DNA of 64,000 nt from Roseovarius confluentis (GTDB taxonomy: Bacteria; Pseudomonadota; Alphaproteobacteria; Rhodobacterales; Rhodobacteraceae). The DNA is taken from contig NZ_PPFE01000001.1 of the NCBI RefSeq assembly GCF_002917925.1, positions 124,001-188,000 on the forward strand. Reading direction: 5' to 3'. Below the pieces are notes generated by a model. That model did no database searches. It was not told the origin of the DNA and saw only the letters and a list, made by a program, of their open reading frames with translations. Position 1 is the first letter of the stretch; every line of letters starts with the position of its first letter. The position numbers and the translations under genes were made by a program. Shown in pieces: positions 61,544-64,000 of this stretch.

Positions 61544-64000
61544 ATGGCCGAAAACAAACGTATCGCCGTTGGCGGCGCGCCCGAAGGCTTCGACGCAAGG
61601 CTGATCCTGGACGAGGCCGCCCGCGCGGAGGGCCCCGTGATCCATGTCGCCCGCGACGACAAGCGGATGGCGGCGATGGAGGAGGCGCTGCGCTTTTTCG
61701 CGCCGGACATGCCGGTGATCCGCTTTCCCGGCTGGGATTGTCTGCCCTATGACCGGGTCTCGCCTAACGCCGACATTTCCGCCACGCGGATGGCAACGCT
61801 GGCCGGGCTGGTGCATGGCGGACCGTCGCGGTTCATCCTGCTGACCACGCTGAATGCGGCGACACAGCGGGTGCCCGCGCGGGACGTGCTGCGCGAGGCG
61901 GCGTTTTCGGCGCAGGTCGATTACCAGATCGACGAGGAGGCGCTGAAATCCTTCCTCGTGCGCATGGGCTTTACCCAGGCGCCCACGGTGATGGAGCCGG
62001 GCGATTATGCCGTGCGCGGCGGGATCATCGACATCTACCCGCCGGGCGAGAGCGGCCCGGTGCGGCTGGACCTGTTCGGTGACGTGCTGGACGGCGTGCG
62101 GCGGTTCGACCCGGCCACGCAGCGCACCACGGAAAAGCTGGACCGGATCGAGCTGGCCCCGGTCAGCGAGGTCATTCTGGACGAGGCCGCGATCACCCGG
62201 TTCCGGCAGAATTACCGCATCGAGTTCGGCGCGGCGGGCAGCGACGACCCGCTTTACGAGGCCGTCAGCGCGGGGCGCAAGCAGGCGGGGATGGAGCATT
62301 GGCTGCCGCTGTTTCACGAACGGCTGGAGACGCTGTTCGACTATATCCCCGGCGCGCCGGTCAGCCTGGATGACCAGGTCGAGGCGGCGCGGGAGGCGCG
62401 GTGGGTGTCCATCGCCGACCAGTACGATGCGCGCAAGCACGCCATGACCCAGAAGGGCCGCGAGGACAGCGTTTACAAGCCCATCGCGCCCGATCTTCTG
62501 TATCTCGATAACGATGCCTGGGGGGCCGCCTTGGGGGACCGTCGCGTGCTGGCCCTGTCGCCATTGCCGCAAGCGCCGGGGCCGGGCGTGATCGACGCGG
62601 GCGGGCGGATCGGCCGCAATTTCGCGCCCGAGCGTCAGCAGGAAAAGATTAACCTTTTCAGCGTCCTGAAAGACCATATTGATGCACGCATGGCCGAGGG
62701 GCCGGTGCTGGTCGCGTCCTATTCGGACGGGGCGCGCGAGCGGCTGGAAGGGCTGTTGGAAGACGAGGGCCTCTTGGGTGCGGTGACGGTGAAGAATGCC
62801 GGGGCCATTGGCAAGCGCGGCTTGCACCTGGCGGTCTGGGGGCTGGAGCATGGGTTTACCGCGCCCGGTCTGACGGTGATCGCCGAGCAGGATATCCTGG
62901 GCGACCGTTTGATCCGGTCCCCGAAGAAGCGGCGGCGGGCCGAGAATTTCCTGACCGAGGCCCAAAGCCTGTCGCCCGGCGACCTGGTGGTGCATGTCGA
63001 CCACGGGATCGGGCGTTACACGGGGCTGGAAGTGGTCACGGCGGCGGGCGCGGCACATGAATGCCTGCTGCTGGAATATGCAGAACAATCAAAGCTTTAC
63101 CTGCCGGTCGAGAATATCGAACTGCTGAGTCGATACGGCCACGAGGAGGGTCTGCTGGACCGTCTGGGCGGCGGCGCGTGGCAGGCCAAGAAGGCCAAGC
63201 TGAAGGAACGCATCCGCGAGATGGCCGACCGCCTGATCCGGATCGCTGCAGAACGCGCGCTACGCAAGGCGCCGGTGCTGGAGCCCGAGCACCACGCGTG
63301 GGAGGCGTTCTCGGCCCGGTTCCCGTACCAGGAGACGGACGACCAGTTGCGCGCCATCGAGGACGTGGTGGCCGACCTCGACAGCGGCACGCCGATGGAC
63401 CGGCTGATCTGCGGTGACGTCGGTTTCGGCAAGACCGAGGTGGCGATGCGCGCGGCCTTTATCGCCGCCATGTCGGGGATGCAGGTGGCGGTGATCGCGC
63501 CGACGACCCTGCTGGCACGGCAGCATTACCAGAGCTTTGCCGAGCGGTTCCGGGGCTTTCCGGTGACGGTGGCGCCTTTGTCGCGCTTCGTGTCGTCAAG
63601 CCAGGCCACCAAGACCCGCGCGGGCCTGGCGGACGGCACGGTGGATATCGTGGTGGGCACGCATGCCCTGCTTGCCAAGAACATCCGGTTCAAGAACCTT
63701 GGCCTGCTGGTGATCGACGAGGAACAGCGGTTCGGCGTGACCCACAAGGAGCGGCTGAAATCGCTGCGCTCCGAGGTGCATGTGCTGACCCTGACCGCGA
63801 CGCCGATTCCACGGACGCTGCAACTGAGCCTCAGCGGCGTGCGGGACCTGAGTATCATCGGCACGCCGCCCATCGACCGGCTGTCGATCCGCACCTATGT
63901 CAGCGAGTTCGACACGGTGACGATCCGCGAGGCGCTGCTGCGCGAGCATTACCGGGGCGGGCAGAGTTTCTACGTGGTGCCGCGCATCAGCGACATTGCC
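61544..64000 (+). CDS. mfd: Transcription-repair coupling factor Mfd, partial
   Basis: Mfd removes stalled RNA polymerase from damaged DNA and recruits UvrA. The frame opens at ATG 61544 (MAENKRIAVGGAPEGFDARL) and stays open for 819 codons to the window end; full-length Mfd is usually near 1150. The N-terminal UvrB-like region (PGWDCLPYDRVSPN) and the RNA-polymerase-interaction region (GDLVVHVDHGIGRYTGLE) come first. The translocase motifs follow: CGDVGFGKTEVAMRA as Walker A, VIDEEQRFGV as the DEEQ box and LTATPIPRTLQ. The C-terminus is outside the window. Confidence 0.96.
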   Translation, partial: MAENKRIAVGGAPEGFDARLILDEAARAEGPVIHVARDDKRMAAMEEALRFFAPDMPVIRFPGWDCLPYDRVSPNADISATRMATLAGLVHGGPSRFILLTTLNAATQRVPARDVLREAAFSAQVDYQIDEEALKSFLVRMGFTQAPTVMEPGDYAVRGGIIDIYPPGESGPVRLDLFGDVLDGVRRFDPATQRTTEKLDRIELAPVSEVILDEAAITRFRQNYRIEFGAAGSDDPLYEAVSAGRKQAGMEHWLPLFHERLETLFDYIPGAPVSLDDQVEAAREARWVSIADQYDARKHAMTQKGREDSVYKPIAPDLLYLDNDAWGAALGDRRVLALSPLPQAPGPGVIDAGGRIGRNFAPERQQEKINLFSVLKDHIDARMAEGPVLVASYSDGARERLEGLLEDEGLLGAVTVKNAGAIGKRGLHLAVWGLEHGFTAPGLTVIAEQDILGDRLIRSPKKRRRAENFLTEAQSLSPGDLVVHVDHGIGRYTGLEVVTAAGAAHECLLLEYAEQSKLYLPVENIELLSRYGHEEGLLDRLGGGAWQAKKAKLKERIREMADRLIRIAAERALRKAPVLEPEHHAWEAFSARFPYQETDDQLRAIEDVVADLDSGTPMDRLICGDVGFGKTEVAMRAAFIAAMSGMQVAVIAPTTLLARQHYQSFAERFRGFPVTVAPLSRFVSSSQATKTRAGLADGTVDIVVGTHALLAKNIRFKNLGLLVIDEEQRFGVTHKERLKSLRSEVHVLTLTATPIPRTLQLSLSGVRDLSIIGTPPIDRLSIRTYVSEFDTVTIREALLREHYRGGQSFYVVPRISDIA

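Noticed and set aside
61505..63088. 527-codon ORF on the minus strand across mfd
   Set aside because: It is antisense to mfd, whose frame carries the helicase and translocase motifs.

Overview
The window is 64 kb of high-GC bacterial chromosome, gene-dense and almost entirely housekeeping. Gene content and protein sequence point to an alphaproteobacterium of the Rhodobacteraceae (roseobacter-type): GlnE, a Fur/Mur regulator, a DksA that keeps only one zinc-site cysteine, a magnesium-type HemB, the DUF177-rpmF-plsX-fabH-ihfA-merR cluster, OlsB, Usg and a DUF2852 protein. No rRNA, insertion sequence, prophage or CRISPR array was seen. One tRNA (Pro, GGG) is present.

Layout. 1-2.9 kb: a serine hydrolase cut by the window edge, bpt, an RDD protein and a DUF2852 protein, all leftward. 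3-8.7 kb: glnE with a small overlapping gene, a lipoprotein, an RlmI-type rRNA methyltransferase and a PIN protein, all rightward. 8.7-10.5 kb: an M48 protease and a radical SAM protein, leftward. 10.6-14.4 kb: zwf-pgl-pgi. 14.4-18.4 kb: a cupin with eno, a DMT transporter, fur and an EEP-family hydrolase, leftward. 18.4-28.6 kb: a membrane protein, selO, a GNAT with a nucleoside hydrolase, a VWA/55-aa/DUF2927/MoxR set, dksA, a flavin monooxygenase and xth.

28.6-40.4 kb: a divergent intergenic region with three DnaA-box-like 9-mers around a perfect 15-bp stem palindrome. It is followed by an operon of a six-repeat FTSSL protein, an unassigned 358-aa protein and a DMT transporter. Then come erpA (leftward), dgt, a cation:proton antiporter, argS, a SPOR protein, nagZ, scpA, scpB and a 72-aa protein. 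40.4-46.1 kb, leftward: a double-length dCTP deaminase, tRNA-Pro, merR, ihfA, fabH, plsX, rpmF and DUF177. 46.2-49.4 kb: bamE, olsB and uup.

49.4-54.5 kb is a partial exopolysaccharide locus: a FlaA1/CapD-type dehydratase, a sugar transferase and an epimerase leftward, a Wza-like exporter rightward, and a decayed DUF6614-like gene. 54.7-64 kb holds gyrA, usg, a BrnA-like orphan, a secreted protein, a SYLF lipoprotein, hemB, a DUF599 membrane protein and the first 819 codons of mfd.

The best candidate for an undescribed system is the 28.9-31.4 kb operon. Its first gene encodes a 137-aa cysteine-free protein in which FTSSL recurs six times, five intervals being 19, 21, 21, 21 and 21 residues, ending exactly at the C-terminus. 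It is followed by an uncharacterised protein and a translationally coupled exporter-type transporter, which is the arrangement expected of a multi-core modified-peptide pathway. That function is inference only. All coordinates and motifs were read by eye, with no database search.
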